NCBI RefSeq assembly: GCF_004570575.1
Contig: NZ_SPPD01000021.1
Span: forward strand, 1 to 35,874
Reading direction: 5' to 3'
DNA from: Streptococcus cuniculi
GTDB taxonomy: Bacteria > Bacillota > Bacilli > Lactobacillales > Streptococcaceae
Length of the DNA stretch: 35,874 nucleotides
The notes beneath the pieces were generated by a model that was given only the letters and a program-made list of their open reading frames with translations, had not been told where the DNA came from and did no database searches. Below are positions 1 through 8,484 of this stretch, piece by piece. Positions within the stretch are counted from its first letter, which is position 1, and each line of letters starts with the position of its first letter. Both the position numbers and the translations under genes were made by a program.

Positions 1-322
1 TGGAGGACTATTTACCACAATTATTTGGGAAGTAGATTCAATACTGGGGAGACCGAATGTTTTGCCTGTTTTAAAATGCTTTCTAAGGACGAAAGCTCAC
101 TGGGAAACTTTTCATGCGTACGTCGTGAAGTTCGTGAAGTTCCAGCAAAGATAGTTGACACAGAGTGCCGTTTATGATATGATGATAAACGGTACTTTTT
201 ACTTTTGGTCTCTCAAAAGTGTACAGAGACGTGCTGACAAATAGTTGCAAAGTACACACAGATAGGGGCTGTCACCAAGTGCTCTATCAACCAAAAATAA
301 AAATTTATACAGGAGAATGTAG
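1..322. other. Gene-less stretch upstream of rpsL
   Basis: No complete gene is visible. Frame 3 reads EDYLPQLFGK and stops at 33-35, which could be the last ten codons of a gene lying to the left, but this is too short to identify. A tandem 9-mer CGTGAAGTT occurs at 124-132 and 133-141. The rest is the rpsL promoter (155-183) and a leader of about 130 nt. The leader contains a possible hairpin with arms 201-207 and 214-220 (ACTTTTG / CAAAAGT). Confidence 0.5.
155..183 (+). promoter_or_regulatory. rpsL-rpsG promoter
   Basis: TTGACA at 155-160 and TATGAT at 178-183 are separated by 17 nt, close to the sigma-A consensus. A perfect 8-bp inverted repeat, CCGTTTAT (168-175) and ATAAACGG (185-192), brackets the -10 box. 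Transcription would begin near 190, leaving a leader of about 130 nt before rpsL. Confidence 0.8.
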
Positions 323-736
323 ATGCCTACAATTAACCAGTTGGTACGTAAACCACGTAAGTCTAAAGTAGAAAAATCTAAATCACCAGCTTTGAACGTT
401 GGTTACAACAGCCGCAAAAAAGTTCAAACAAACGTTTCTTCACCACAAAAACGTGGTGTTGCAACTCGTGTCGGAACAATGACACCTAAAAAACCTAACT
501 CTGCCCTTCGTAAATTCGCTCGTGTACGTTTGAGCAACTTGATCGAAGTAACTGCTTATATCCCAGGTATCGGACACAACTTGCAAGAGCACAGCGTGGT
601 GCTTCTTCGTGGTGGACGTGTAAAAGACCTTCCAGGGGTACGTTACCATATCGTTCGTGGTGCACTTGATACAGCAGGTGTAACTGATCGTAAACAAGGC
701 CGTTCTAAATACGGTACAAAACGTCCAAAAGGGTAA
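323..736 (+). CDS. rpsL: 30S ribosomal protein S12
   Basis: Ribosomal protein S12 sits at the decoding centre of the small subunit and influences accuracy and streptomycin binding. The 137-residue protein has the usual Gram-positive length, longer than the roughly 124 residues of E. coli. It carries the hallmark [11 protein letters not shown] segment around residues 54-64 and the [13 protein letters not shown] segment near residue 100. Lys56, which corresponds to the classic streptomycin-resistance position, is unmutated, so the allele looks streptomycin-sensitive. The start is supported by an AGGAG box about 7 nt upstream. It is first in a two-gene unit with rpsG, 18 nt downstream. Identification is certain from family conservation. 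Confidence 0.99.
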   Translation: MPTINQLVRKPRKSKVEKSKSPALNVGYNSRKKVQTNVSSPQKRGVATRVGTMTPKKPNSALRKFARVRLSNLIEVTAYIPGIGHNLQEHSVVLLRGGRVKDLPGVRYHIVRGALDTAGVTDRKQGRSKYGTKRPKG

Positions 737-754
737 GAAAGGGGATAAAGATAA

Positions 755-1225
755 ATGAGTCGTAAAAACCAAGCGCCTAAGCGCGAAGTATTGCCAGATC
801 CGCTTTACAATTCAAAATTAGTAACACGTTTGATCAACCGCGTTATGCTTGATGGAAAACGTGGTACAGCGGCTTCTATCGTATACGGTGCCTTTGATCA
901 AATCAAGGAAGCTACTGGAAATGATGCACTTGAAGTATTTGAAACAGCGATGGAAAACATCATGCCTGTACTTGAAGTACGTGCACGCCGTGTCGGTGGT
1001 TCTAACTACCAAGTCCCAGTTGAGGTTCGTCCAGAACGTCGTACAACTCTTGGACTTCGTTGGTTGGTAACCATTGCGCGTAACCGTGGTGAGCACACTA
1101 TGGTTGACCGTCTTGCAAAAGAAATCATGGATGCAGCAAACAACACAGGTGCAGCTGTTAAGAAACGTGAAGATACTCACCGTATGGCAGAAGCGAACCG
1201 TGCGTTTGCACACTTCAGATGGTAA
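755..1225 (+). CDS. rpsG: 30S ribosomal protein S7
   Basis: S7 nucleates assembly of the 30S head by binding the 3' domain of 16S rRNA and lies near the E site. The 156-residue length is standard. The N-terminal [16 protein letters not shown] and the C-terminal [11 protein letters not shown] are typical of the family. An AAAGGGG box precedes the ATG. It is co-transcribed with rpsL from the promoter at 155-183. In many bacteria fusA follows in the same operon, but here a hairpin terminator (1376-1404) and a separate promoter intervene. Confidence 0.99.
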   Translation: MSRKNQAPKREVLPDPLYNSKLVTRLINRVMLDGKRGTAASIVYGAFDQIKEATGNDALEVFETAMENIMPVLEVRARRVGGSNYQVPVEVRPERRTTLGLRWLVTIARNRGEHTMVDRLAKEIMDAANNTGAAVKKREDTHRMAEANRAFAHFRW

Positions 1226-1250
1226 GATAAGACGTGGAGGTCTTGAGCAA

Positions 1251-1364
1251 ATGTTAGCCCAAGTGGGAAATGCACGGAAGAGTTTGAAAACTCTAGCAAA
1301 ATACCTCACTGAAGCAGCTAAAGCTGAACAGTCGCCTCCCTTTCTTAAGCACCTTACAAACTAA
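1251..1364 (+). CDS. Possible 37-residue small basic peptide
   Basis: A short reading frame starts at an ATG 10 nt after a GTGGAGG box (1234-1240) and ends at TAA just before the rpsL-rpsG terminator. The predicted peptide begins MLAQVGNARKSLKTLAKYL and is lysine-rich and probably helical. It has no recognised family. It lies 25 nt after rpsG, in a position where a small gene would be co-transcribed. The frame also overlaps an open shadow frame of rpsG, so it could be chance. Only conservation in other species would decide. Confidence 0.25.
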   Translation: MLAQVGNARKSLKTLAKYLTEAAKAEQSPPFLKHLTN

Positions 1365-1375
1365 AACATCTTATA

Positions 1376-1404
1376 ACGGGTAGGTCCTGCCTATCCGTTT
1401 TTTT
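1376..1404 (+). terminator. Terminator of rpsL-rpsG
   Basis: A 9-bp stem, ACGGGTAGG (1376-1384) pairing with CCTATCCGT (1390-1398) including one G-U pair, has a 5-nt loop and is followed by a T run to 1404. Confidence 0.85.
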
Positions 1405-1412
1405 CTAAAATA

Positions 1413-1421
1413 TGCTATAAT
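1413..1421 (+). promoter_or_regulatory. fusA promoter (extended -10)
   Basis: TGCTATAAT at 1413-1421 is an extended -10 element. No good -35 is visible, because the expected place falls in the preceding terminator. It gives a leader of about 30 nt before fusA and allows EF-G to be transcribed independently of rpsL-rpsG. Confidence 0.65.
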
Positions 1422-1458
1422 GAGATGTAAATAAATTTAACAAATATAGGAGAACATA

Positions 1459-3540
1459 ATGGCACGCGAATTTTCATTGGAAAAAACTCGTAATATCGGG
1501 ATCATGGCCCACGTTGATGCTGGTAAAACAACTACAACTGAGCGTATTCTTTACTACACTGGTAAAATCCACAAAATCGGTGAAACGCACGAAGGTGCTT
1601 CACAAATGGACTGGATGGAGCAAGAGCAAGAGCGTGGTATCACCATCACATCTGCTGCGACAACTGCACAATGGAATGACCACCGTGTAAACATCATTGA
1701 CACACCAGGACACGTGGACTTCACTATCGAAGTACAACGTTCCCTTCGTGTATTGGACGGTGCGGTAACCGTTCTTGACTCACAATCAGGGGTTGAGCCA
1801 CAAACTGAAACCGTTTGGCGCCAAGCAACTGAATACGGTGTTCCTCGTATCGTATTTGCCAACAAGATGGATAAGATCGGTGCAGACTTCCTTTATTCAG
1901 TAAGCACTCTTCATGAGCGCTTGCAAGCAAATGCTCACCCAATCCAATTGCCAATCGGTGCAGAAGATGACTTCCGTGGAATCATCGATTTGATCAAGAT
2001 GAAAGCCGAAATCTACACAAATGACCTCGGAACAGACATTCTTGAAGAAGATATTCCAGATGAATACCTTGAACAAGCTCAAGAATACCGAGAAAAATTG
2101 GTAGAAGCAGTTGCTGAAACAGATGAAGATTTGATGATGAAATACCTTGAAGGTGAAGAAATCACAAATGAAGAATTGAAAGCTGCGATCCGTAAAGCAA
2201 CCATCAACGTAGAATTCTATCCAGTATTGTGTGGTTCTGCCTTCAAGAACAAAGGGGTTCAATTGATGCTTGATGCGGTTATCGATTACCTTCCAAGCCC
2301 AGTTGATATTCCAGCTATCAAAGGGATCAACCCGGATACAGATGCAGAAGAAGAGCGTCCAGCTTCAGATGAAGAACCATTTGCAGCCCTTGCCTTCAAG
2401 ATCATGACAGACCCATTCGTAGGTCGTTTGACATTCTTCCGTGTGTACTCTGGTGTCCTTAATTCTGGTTCATACGTGATGAATACTTCTAAAGGAAAAC
2501 GTGAACGTATCGGACGTATCCTTCAAATGCACGCGAACAGCCGTCAAGAAATCGAAACAGTTTACTCTGGAGATATTGCTGCTGCCGTTGGTTTGAAAGA
2601 TACAACAACAGGTGACTCATTGACAGATGAAAAAGCAAAAGTAATCCTTGAGTCTATCAACGTTCCAGAACCAGTTATCCAATTGATGGTTGAGCCAAAA
2701 TCGAAAGCAGACCAAGATAAGATGGGTGTTGCCCTTTCTAAATTAGCTGAAGAAGATCCAACATTCCGCGTTGAAACCAACGTTGAAACTGGTGAAACAG
2801 TTATCTCTGGTATGGGTGAGCTTCACTTGGATGTCCTTGTTGACCGTATGCGTCGTGAGTTTAAAGTGGAAGCAAACGTAGGTGCTCCTCAAGTATCTTA
2901 CCGTGAAACATTCCGTGCTTCAACGCAAGCTCGTGGATTCTTCAAACGTCAATCAGGTGGTAAAGGTCAATTCGGTGATGTATGGATTGAATTTACTCCA
3001 AACGAAGAAGGAAAAGGTTTCGAGTTTGAAAATGCAATCGTCGGTGGTGTGGTTCCACGTGAATTTATCCCAGCGGTTGAAAAAGGATTGGTTGAATCAA
3101 TGGCCAACGGTGTTCTTGCTGGATACCCAATTGTTGATGTGAAAGCAAAACTATATGATGGTTCATACCATGATGTCGACTCATCTGAAACAGCCTTTAA
3201 AGTTGCGGCTTCTCTTGCCCTTAAAGAAGCGGCGAAATCTGCACAACCTGTTATCCTTGAACCGATGATGCTTGTAACGATTACTGCACCAGAAGATAAT
3301 CTTGGTGATGTGATGGGACACGTAACAGCTCGTCGTGGACGTGTAGATGGTATGGAAGCGCGTGGTAACACACAAATCGTTCGTGCTTACGTGCCACTTG
3401 CTGAAATGTTCGGTTACGCAACTGTTCTTCGTTCAGCTACACAAGGACGCGGTACTTTCATGATGGTATTTGACCACTATGAAGATGTGCCTAAGTCAGT
3501 ACAAGACGAGATCATCAAGAAAAATGGTGGGAACGCTTAA
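1459..3540 (+). CDS. fusA: Elongation factor G
   Basis: EF-G is the GTPase that drives tRNA-mRNA translocation and, with ribosome recycling factor, splits post-termination ribosomes. At 693 residues it has the normal length. The P-loop AHVDAGKT is at residues 17-24, the G3 motif DTPGH at about 81-85 and the NKMD motif at about 135-138. Domains II to V follow in order, including the conserved segment [16 protein letters not shown] of domain IV. The ATG follows an AGGAGA box. Strong codon bias fits a highly expressed gene. It has its own promoter and a terminator at 3551-3584. Confidence 0.99.
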   Translation: MAREFSLEKTRNIGIMAHVDAGKTTTTERILYYTGKIHKIGETHEGASQMDWMEQEQERGITITSAATTAQWNDHRVNIIDTPGHVDFTIEVQRSLRVLDGAVTVLDSQSGVEPQTETVWRQATEYGVPRIVFANKMDKIGADFLYSVSTLHERLQANAHPIQLPIGAEDDFRGIIDLIKMKAEIYTNDLGTDILEEDIPDEYLEQAQEYREKLVEAVAETDEDLMMKYLEGEEITNEELKAAIRKATINVEFYPVLCGSAFKNKGVQLMLDAVIDYLPSPVDIPAIKGINPDTDAEEERPASDEEPFAALAFKIMTDPFVGRLTFFRVYSGVLNSGSYVMNTSKGKRERIGRILQMHANSRQEIETVYSGDIAAAVGLKDTTTGDSLTDEKAKVILESINVPEPVIQLMVEPKSKADQDKMGVALSKLAEEDPTFRVETNVETGETVISGMGELHLDVLVDRMRREFKVEANVGAPQVSYRETFRASTQARGFFKRQSGGKGQFGDVWIEFTPNEEGKGFEFENAIVGGVVPREFIPAVEKGLVESMANGVLAGYPIVDVKAKLYDGSYHDVDSSETAFKVAASLALKEAAKSAQPVILEPMMLVTITAPEDNLGDVMGHVTARRGRVDGMEARGNTQIVRAYVPLAEMFGYATVLRSATQGRGTFMMVFDHYEDVPKSVQDEIIKKNGGNA

Positions 3541-3550
3541 TAAACTATTA

Positions 3551-3584
3551 AAAGATGAGGGATTCAAGTTTCCTCATCTTTTTT
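3551..3584 (+). terminator. fusA terminator
   Basis: The arms AAAGATGAGG (3551-3560) and CCTCATCTTT (3572-3581) form a 10-bp stem around an 11-nt loop and run into a short T tract. Confidence 0.85.
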
Positions 3585-3607
3585 ACGATGTATAGAGGAG
3601 TCGAATC

Positions 3608-4222
3608 ATGAGGAAAAATACAGGTTTTTTATTTACACCTATTCTCTGGACAGCTTTTACAGCCTTTGTTGGTTGGATTTTTTGGAAGATATTTGTTACC
3701 GACGCCCCAGCAGGGACGGATACTAGCTTATTTACAGTAGGGATTCCCTTGGTAATTATTCTTGTTTTTGTTACTTTATTAGTATTAGAGTATAGTAAGG
3801 CAAAAGAGCGGATTGCTCGCTATGCAAGATTTGAACAACTCTTTCCAGAGTTGCCAGGTGGTGTCACTGCGCTACCAGAGAAGGCGGATTTTTACCAAGA
3901 ATTCTATCTTGCTGTTTATAAGAATCATTTCATCAGTAATTGGGAATTCGATTTCATTGATTTAGATACTGTTTCTGCTATCTACTATGAGCGGACGGCT
4001 GCGATTAAACGCCGTGGACAGGCTATTGTGGGGGATGAACCTCAGCTTATTTTTATCACTAAATTAGACGAGAAAAAGATTATAAAATTAGGTCTGGGTG
4101 CACCAGTTAAGGATATAAGCCCTGTCTTGGCATACATTGCAGGTATTGCCCCAGAGATTCGATATGGCTCGGATAAGGTAAGTTTTGAAGACTATCGTCC
4201 TATTCTAGAGAAAATGAGATAG
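3608..4222 (+). CDS. Unknown two-helix membrane protein with cytoplasmic domain
   Basis: This 204-residue protein is not assigned to a named family. Two hydrophobic helices at about residues 8-28 and 43-62 are separated by a short polar loop (FVTDAPAGTDTSLF). They are followed by a soluble domain of about 140 residues rich in beta-strand-like segments, which may face the cytoplasm since it follows a positively charged stretch (YSKAKERIARYAR). The start is supported by a GAGGAG box. It lies 67 nt beyond fusA, past the fusA terminator, and no strong promoter is obvious. A 636-nt non-coding stretch follows. Coding looks real from codon use and the hydrophobicity pattern; function is unknown. Confidence 0.75.
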   Translation: MRKNTGFLFTPILWTAFTAFVGWIFWKIFVTDAPAGTDTSLFTVGIPLVIILVFVTLLVLEYSKAKERIARYARFEQLFPELPGGVTALPEKADFYQEFYLAVYKNHFISNWEFDFIDLDTVSAIYYERTAAIKRRGQAIVGDEPQLIFITKLDEKKIIKLGLGAPVKDISPVLAYIAGIAPEIRYGSDKVSFEDYRPILEKMR

Positions 4223-4607
4223 GTAATGACACGGGCTGTCGTTTCGTTTATTTTTAGTCCGAGTTCAATTACGAAATGATGGACTCCTTGTTTTCCAACG
4301 CTTGCACCTCAGTTTATGATGGTGGGCAACGATATTGTAAATAAGCCCTGTTTACTGTGGCGGGACAGTGACTCAGGAGGGGCATCTTCGACTTGCTACT
4401 GACTGGGAATTGTGTATGACGCTTGTGATAAGGTGGTTCATGCTTGGTAGGGAATTTATCATTTATAACGCTAAGGAAAACTATGCTATTGCTGCGGTCT
4501 GGCAAAGGCAAATGCTAGGGTATTCAATTGAGCACGACAGTCGAAATAAGATGACCGAGAGTTCAAAGGTTCACCTATCGTAAAGCCCAGTGACCATTTG
4601 GAGTAAG

Positions 4608-4659
4608 AAGTCTTGCAATCAATGGCGAGGTTCATGTGATTGTAAGGCTTTTGCTTTTT
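4608..4659 (+). terminator. Strong hairpin terminator in gene-less region
   Basis: The arms AAGTCTTGCAATCA (4608-4621) and TGATTGTAAGGCTT (4637-4650) form a 14-bp stem with two G-U pairs. The stem is followed by TTTTGCTTTTT. It lies almost 400 nt past the end of the nearest upstream gene, so the transcript it ends may be non-coding. Confidence 0.65.
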
Positions 4660-4717
4660 CAAGAATTTTTTCTAGTATGATTTTGGTGAAAAATCCGGTC
4701 TCTAGCTAAGCAAAAAC

Positions 4718-4746
4718 TTGCAATTTTCGCAGAATAAGTATATAAT
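4718..4746 (+). promoter_or_regulatory. gap promoter
   Basis: TTGCAA (4718-4723) and TATAAT (4741-4746) are 17 nt apart. The start near 4753 gives a leader of about 105 nt that includes the perfect palindrome at 4801-4820. Confidence 0.75.
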
Positions 4747-4800
4747 AAAAATGTTGAAAGGTGACTTGGATATTTGCAAGTTAAGATTTTCACAAAAGGA

Positions 4801-4820
4801 TTAAAAGGGTACCCTTTTAA
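4801..4820. promoter_or_regulatory. 20-bp perfect palindrome in gap leader
   Basis: TTAAAAGGGTACCCTTTTAA is perfectly self-complementary. It lies about 50 nt inside the predicted gap transcript and 38 nt before the ATG. Its role is unknown. With no loop it would make a poor RNA hairpin but a good site for a dimeric DNA-binding protein. Confidence 0.5.
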
Positions 4821-4858
4821 AATAAAAGAACTCGATTTTCATAAGGAGGAAATCATTC

Positions 4859-5869
4859 ATGGTAGTTAAAGTTGGTATTAACGGTTTCGGTCGTATCGGA
4901 CGTCTTGCATTCCGTCGTATCCAAAACGTAGAAGGTGTTGAAGTTACTCGTATCAACGACCTTACAGATCCAGTGATGCTTGCACACTTGTTGAAATACG
5001 ACACAACTCAAGGTCGTTTTGATGGTACTGTCGAAGTAAAAGACGGTGGATTTGAAGTGAACGGTAAGTTCGTTAAAGTTTCTGCAGAACGTGAACCAGG
5101 AAACATTGACTGGGCTACTGACGGTGTAGAAATCGTTCTTGAAGCGACAGGATTCTTTGCTTCTAAAGAAAAAGCCGAGCAACACATCCACGCAAACGGT
5201 GCTAAGAAAGTTGTGATCACTGCACCTGGTGGAAATGATGTTAAGACAATCGTTTTCAACACTAACCACGACATTCTTGACGGAACTGAAACAGTTATCT
5301 CTGGTGCTTCATGTACTACAAACTGTTTGGCTCCAATGGCAAAAGCTCTTCATGACAGCTTCGGTGTTGTTGAAGGATTGATGACTACAATCCACGGTTA
5401 CACTGGTGACCAAATGGTTCTTGACGGACCACACCGTGGTGGTGACCTTCGTCGTGCTCGTGCTGCAGCAGCAAATATCGTTCCTAACTCAACTGGTGCT
5501 GCAAAAGCTATCGGTCTTGTAATCCCAGAATTGAATGGTAAATTGGACGGAGCTGCACAACGTGTTCCTGTTCCAACTGGATCAGTGACTGAATTGGTAG
5601 CAGTTCTTGAAAAGAACGTTACTGCTGATGAAGTAAATGCTGCAATGAAAGCTGCTTCAAACGAGTCTTACGGTTACACTGAAGACCCAATCGTTTCTTC
5701 AGATATCGTGGGTATCTCATTTGGTTCATTGTTTGATGCAACTCAAACAAAAGTTCTTGACGTTGACGGCAAACAATTGGTGAAAGTTGTTTCTTGGTAC
5801 GACAACGAAATGTCTTACACTTCACAACTTGTTCGTACTCTTGAGTACTTTGCAAAAATCGCAAAATAA
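4859..5869 (+). CDS. gap: Glyceraldehyde-3-phosphate dehydrogenase
   Basis: The NAD-dependent glycolytic enzyme oxidises glyceraldehyde-3-phosphate to 1,3-bisphosphoglycerate. It is a cytosolic tetramer that is also found on the surface of streptococci. The Rossmann motif [10 protein letters not shown] starts at residue 8. The catalytic cysteine is C152 in SGASCTTNC, and the family motif SWYDNEMSY lies near the C-terminus. The 336-residue length is standard. An AAGGAGG box supports the start. Codon use is highly biased, as expected for an abundant protein. Its product is the substrate of Pgk, encoded next, but each gene has its own promoter and terminator. Confidence 0.99.
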   Translation: MVVKVGINGFGRIGRLAFRRIQNVEGVEVTRINDLTDPVMLAHLLKYDTTQGRFDGTVEVKDGGFEVNGKFVKVSAEREPGNIDWATDGVEIVLEATGFFASKEKAEQHIHANGAKKVVITAPGGNDVKTIVFNTNHDILDGTETVISGASCTTNCLAPMAKALHDSFGVVEGLMTTIHGYTGDQMVLDGPHRGGDLRRARAAAANIVPNSTGAAKAIGLVIPELNGKLDGAAQRVPVPTGSVTELVAVLEKNVTADEVNAAMKAASNESYGYTEDPIVSSDIVGISFGSLFDATQTKVLDVDGKQLVKVVSWYDNEMSYTSQLVRTLEYFAKIAK

Positions 5870-5881
5870 TCGAATGAAAGA

Positions 5882-5905
5882 CGAGGTCGTTTGACCTCGC
5901 TTTTT
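5882..5905 (+). terminator. gap terminator
   Basis: CGAGGTC (5882-5888) and GACCTCG (5893-5899) form a 7-bp stem around a GTTT loop, followed by a T run to 5905. Confidence 0.85.
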
Positions 5906-5950
5906 AATTGGTGAAATACCTGCTTTCTAGTGTGAATTTTTGTGAAATCT

Positions 5951-5979
5951 TTCCCATAATTTCCAAAATATGGTATAAT
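5951..5979 (+). promoter_or_regulatory. pgk promoter
   Basis: TTCCCA (5951-5956) and TATAAT (5974-5979) are 17 nt apart. A TGG immediately upstream makes the -10 an extended type. An in-frame ATG at 5978 overlaps the -10, so it cannot be the translation start. Confidence 0.7.
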
Positions 5980-6016
5980 GGTAAGGTATAAAATAAAGAA
6001 TAGGAGTTTTTGTAAA

Positions 6017-7216
6017 ATGGCAAAACTTACTGTAAAAGACGTTGACTTGAAAGGAAAAAAAGTCCTTGTCCGTGTTGACTTTAATGTACCTTTGAAGGAC
6101 GGCGTAATCACAAATGATAACCGTATTTCTGCGGCGCTTCCTACTATCAAGTACATTCTTGAGCAGGGTGGACGTGCAGTGCTCTTTTCTCACCTTGGCC
6201 GTGTGAAAGAAGAGGCTGACAAGGAAGGAAAATCCCTTGCACCAGTTGCTGCTAACTTGGCAGAAAAATTAGGTCAAGAGGTTGTCTTCATTCCAGGAGC
6301 AACTCGTGGAGCAGAGCTTGAAGCAGCGATCAATGCGCTAGAAGATGGACAAGTTCTTTTGGTTGAAAATACTCGTTTTGAAGATGTTGACGGTAAGAAA
6401 GAATCTAAAAACGATGCAGAACTTGGTCAATACTGGGCTTCGCTCGGAGACGGTATTTTTGTCAATGACGCATTCGGTACAGCTCACCGTGCGCACGCTT
6501 CAAACGTTGGTATTTCAGCAAACGTTGAAAAAGCTGTTGCAGGCTTCCTTCTTGAAAACGAAATTGCCTATATTCAAGAAGCAGTTGAAAATCCAGTCCG
6601 TCCATTCGTAGCGATCCTTGGTGGTTCAAAAGTTTCTGATAAGATTGGTGTAATCGAAAACCTTCTTGAAAAAGCGGATAAAGTCCTTATAGGTGGTGGA
6701 ATGACCTACACCTTCTATAAAGCACAAGGTATCGAAATCGGAAACTCCCTTGTAGAAGAAGATAAACTTGATATAGCGAAATCTCTTCTTGAAAAAGCAA
6801 ATGGGAAATTGATCTTACCAGTTGACTCAAAAGAAGCAAATGCTTTTGCAGGCTATACTGAAGTGAAAGATACAGAAGGCGAAGCTGTGGATCCAGGCTT
6901 CCTCGGTCTTGATATTGGTCCAAAATCAATCGCAAAATTTGACGAAGCTCTTACAGGTGCGAAGACAGTTGTGTGGAATGGACCTATGGGTGTCTTTGAA
7001 AATCCTGATTTCCAAGAGGGAACAATCGGCGTCATGGATGCCATTGTGAAACAACCAGAAGTGAAATCAATCATCGGTGGTGGTGACTCAGCGGCAGCTG
7101 CCATCAACCTTGGCCGGGCCGACAAATTCTCATGGATCTCTACAGGTGGTGGAGCATCAATGGAATTGTTGGAAGGTAAAGTGTTGCCAGGACTCGCAGC
7201 ATTGACTGAAAAATAA
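6017..7216 (+). CDS. pgk: Phosphoglycerate kinase
   Basis: Pgk transfers the acyl phosphate of 1,3-bisphosphoglycerate to ADP, the first ATP-forming step of glycolysis. The start at 6017 gives [15 protein letters not shown] and 399 residues, the family length. It follows a TAGGAG box, while the longer in-frame start at 5978 lies inside the promoter. The N-terminal signature RVDFNVPLK and the C-terminal GGGDSAAA and [11 protein letters not shown] segments are present. It lies between two terminators and is monocistronic. Identification is certain. Confidence 0.99.
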   Translation: MAKLTVKDVDLKGKKVLVRVDFNVPLKDGVITNDNRISAALPTIKYILEQGGRAVLFSHLGRVKEEADKEGKSLAPVAANLAEKLGQEVVFIPGATRGAELEAAINALEDGQVLLVENTRFEDVDGKKESKNDAELGQYWASLGDGIFVNDAFGTAHRAHASNVGISANVEKAVAGFLLENEIAYIQEAVENPVRPFVAILGGSKVSDKIGVIENLLEKADKVLIGGGMTYTFYKAQGIEIGNSLVEEDKLDIAKSLLEKANGKLILPVDSKEANAFAGYTEVKDTEGEAVDPGFLGLDIGPKSIAKFDEALTGAKTVVWNGPMGVFENPDFQEGTIGVMDAIVKQPEVKSIIGGGDSAAAAINLGRADKFSWISTGGGASMELLEGKVLPGLAALTEK

Positions 7217-7236
7217 TCTTCTCATGATTGAAGACT

Positions 7237-7264
7237 AGAAAAGGTGTCGATAGGCACCTTTTCT
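7237..7264 (+). terminator. pgk terminator 1
   Basis: AGAAAAGGTG (7237-7246) pairs perfectly with CACCTTTTCT (7255-7264) across an 8-nt loop. The T tract is built into the 3' arm. Confidence 0.75.
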
Positions 7265-7320
7265 GTGCATCGCGTAGAGTTTCTGCTAAACATCAAAAGG
7301 AATGAAATCGAAATAATAGC

Positions 7321-7347
7321 AAAAGGGTGGCTTAGTCCGCCCTTTTT
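7321..7347 (+). terminator. pgk terminator 2
   Basis: AAAAGGG and CCCTTTTTT form a second stem (7321-7347) with a further inner GG/CC pairing. It is followed by a T run and lies 57 nt past the first terminator. Confidence 0.65.
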
Positions 7348-7432
7348 TGATGATGAGGATAGTGGAACCTAGTGGGGCGTTAGAATGTTGTTTTATCGAA
7401 ATCGATTTGAGGGAGGCAGGCTGGAAGATTAG

Positions 7433-7441
7433 TGGTATAAT
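7433..7441 (+). promoter_or_regulatory. Extended -10 upstream of the ArAE-like gene
   Basis: TGGTATAAT at 7433-7441 matches an extended -10 element. No matching -35 was found. It gives a leader of about 35 nt. Confidence 0.5.
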
Positions 7442-7482
7442 AGTAGGTAAGTGGATGTTAGATGAGGAGAGAAAGTTGAAGT

Positions 7483-7998
7483 ATGTTTAAAAAATATCGA
7501 TTTAATCCCAAGCAGTTTAAGTTGGGCATGCGGACTTTGAAGTCAGGAGTAGCGGTTTTTTGGGTGATTTTACTCTTTGGTTTTTTCAGTCGTCAGGGGG
7601 CGCAGATTGCAGCGCTGACAGCTGTTTTCAGTCTGCGGGAGGATTTTGATAAGAGTGTGCATTTTGGTGCTTCGCGTATTCTTGGGAACTCCATCGGTGG
7701 TCTCTATGCCCTGCTCTTTTTCATCTTAGATCAATTCTTCCATGAGCACCCTTTGGTCACGTTGGTTGTCGTTCCGATTTGTGTCATGTTAACGATTATG
7801 ACAAATGTGGCCATGAATAATAAACCAGGGATTATCGGAGGGGTAGCAGCTCTGCTGATTATCACCTTATCCATTCCATCGGGAAATGCCATTCAGTATG
7901 TCTTTGTTCGTGTCTTTGAGACATTTGTAGGTGTCTTTGTGGCGATTTTAGTAAATTCCGATATTGGTAAAATAAAAAAGCGATTACAAAACGAATGA
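7483..7998 (+). CDS. Aromatic acid exporter family (ArAE_1) membrane protein
   Basis: The 171-residue protein has four to five membrane helices. It resembles the YgaE/ArAE_1 family of small Gram-positive membrane proteins, related to the N-terminal half of FUSC-type exporters. The segment AALTAVFSLREDFDKSVHFGASRILGNSIGG follows the family pattern (positions about 44-74); a helix pair and a basic tail (KIKKRLQNE) complete it. The substrate is not known. It sits directly upstream of glnR. Its stop codon touches the GlnR operator, so glnRA has its own promoter although read-through is possible. The same neighbour is usual beside glnR in streptococci. The start codon is supported only weakly by a GAGAG-type box. 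Confidence 0.7.
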   Translation: MFKKYRFNPKQFKLGMRTLKSGVAVFWVILLFGFFSRQGAQIAALTAVFSLREDFDKSVHFGASRILGNSIGGLYALLFFILDQFFHEHPLVTLVVVPICVMLTIMTNVAMNNKPGIIGGVAALLIITLSIPSGNAIQYVFVRVFETFVGVFVAILVNSDIGKIKKRLQNE

Positions 7999-8016
7999 TG
8001 TTAGAAAATATGACAT
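7998..8016 (+). promoter_or_regulatory. GlnR operator
   Basis: ATGTTA-N7-TGACAT at 7998-8016 fits the GlnR/TnrA consensus TGTNAN7TNACA. It ends 6 nt before the -35 box of the glnRA promoter, consistent with autorepression by GlnR with glutamine synthetase. Confidence 0.85.
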
Positions 8017-8022
8017 AAAATA

Positions 8023-8051
8023 TTGACGAATGAGCGAATTTCTCCTATAAT
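8023..8051 (+). promoter_or_regulatory. glnRA promoter
   Basis: TTGACG (8023-8028) and TATAAT (8046-8051) are 17 nt apart. An in-frame ATG at 8023 overlaps the -35 and is therefore not the glnR start. Confidence 0.85.
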
Positions 8052-8073
8052 GGTAGGCAGAAAGGAGCTTATC

Positions 8074-8433
8074 ATGAGAGAGAAAGAATTTCGTAGATCT
8101 TTAGCGGTTTTTCCGATTGGTAGTGTGATGAAATTGACCGATTTAACCGCTCGTCAGATTCGCTATTATGAAGAGCAGGGCTTGCTTCATCCATACCGTA
8201 ATGAGGGCAATCGTAGACTTTACTCGCTCAACGATATGGACCAGCTATTGGAAATCAAGGATTTTTTAAATGAGGGTCTCAATATCGCAGCGATTAAGAA
8301 AGAGTATGCTAATCGTCAGGCTAGACCTCCGAAAGAGACAGAAACCTTGACAGATGAAGATGTACGTCGGATCCTCCGTGATGAACTCCGCAACCAAGGG
8401 CGCTTTTCTAACCCTACCAGTATCTTTCGTTAG
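8074..8433 (+). CDS. glnR: MerR-family nitrogen regulator GlnR
   Basis: GlnR represses glnRA and other nitrogen genes when glutamine is plentiful, acting together with feedback-inhibited glutamine synthetase. The start at 8074 (MREKEFRRS) follows an AAAGGAG box and gives 119 residues, the family length. The winged helix-turn-helix of the MerR type is at about residues 18-65 (LTDLTARQIRYYEEQGLL). The C-terminal tail (RILRDELRNQGRFSNPTSIF) is the part known in Bacillus to sense glutamine synthetase. It is first in an operon with glnA, 51 nt downstream, under the operator at 7998-8016. Confidence 0.97.
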   Translation: MREKEFRRSLAVFPIGSVMKLTDLTARQIRYYEEQGLLHPYRNEGNRRLYSLNDMDQLLEIKDFLNEGLNIAAIKKEYANRQARPPKETETLTDEDVRRILRDELRNQGRFSNPTSIFR

Positions 8434-8484
8434 CCATCCATACGGATAGGAATCTTATATTCAAACAATAAAAGGAGACCATTT

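Larger units (their letters stand above)
4223..4858. other. 636-nt stretch without a convincing gene
   Basis: The open frames here are short and have no protein-like character or ribosome binding site. Bases 4239-4260 (the repeat core with GTCGTTTCGTTT and TTTTAGT) resemble the reverse strand of 33690-33711. A strong terminator-like hairpin lies at 4608-4659. The gap promoter and its leader palindrome occupy 4718-4858. The stretch could hold the decayed remains of a gene or a small RNA ending at the hairpin. Confidence 0.5.

Noticed and set aside
4368..4583. 71-codon ORF on the plus strand in the gene-less region
   Set aside because: Composition is not protein-like, no family is recognisable, and it lacks a convincing upstream ribosome binding site.
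5978..6016. N-terminal extension of pgk
   Set aside because: The ATG overlaps the pgk -10 box, and the start at 6017 has a proper ribosome binding site and matches the family N-terminus.
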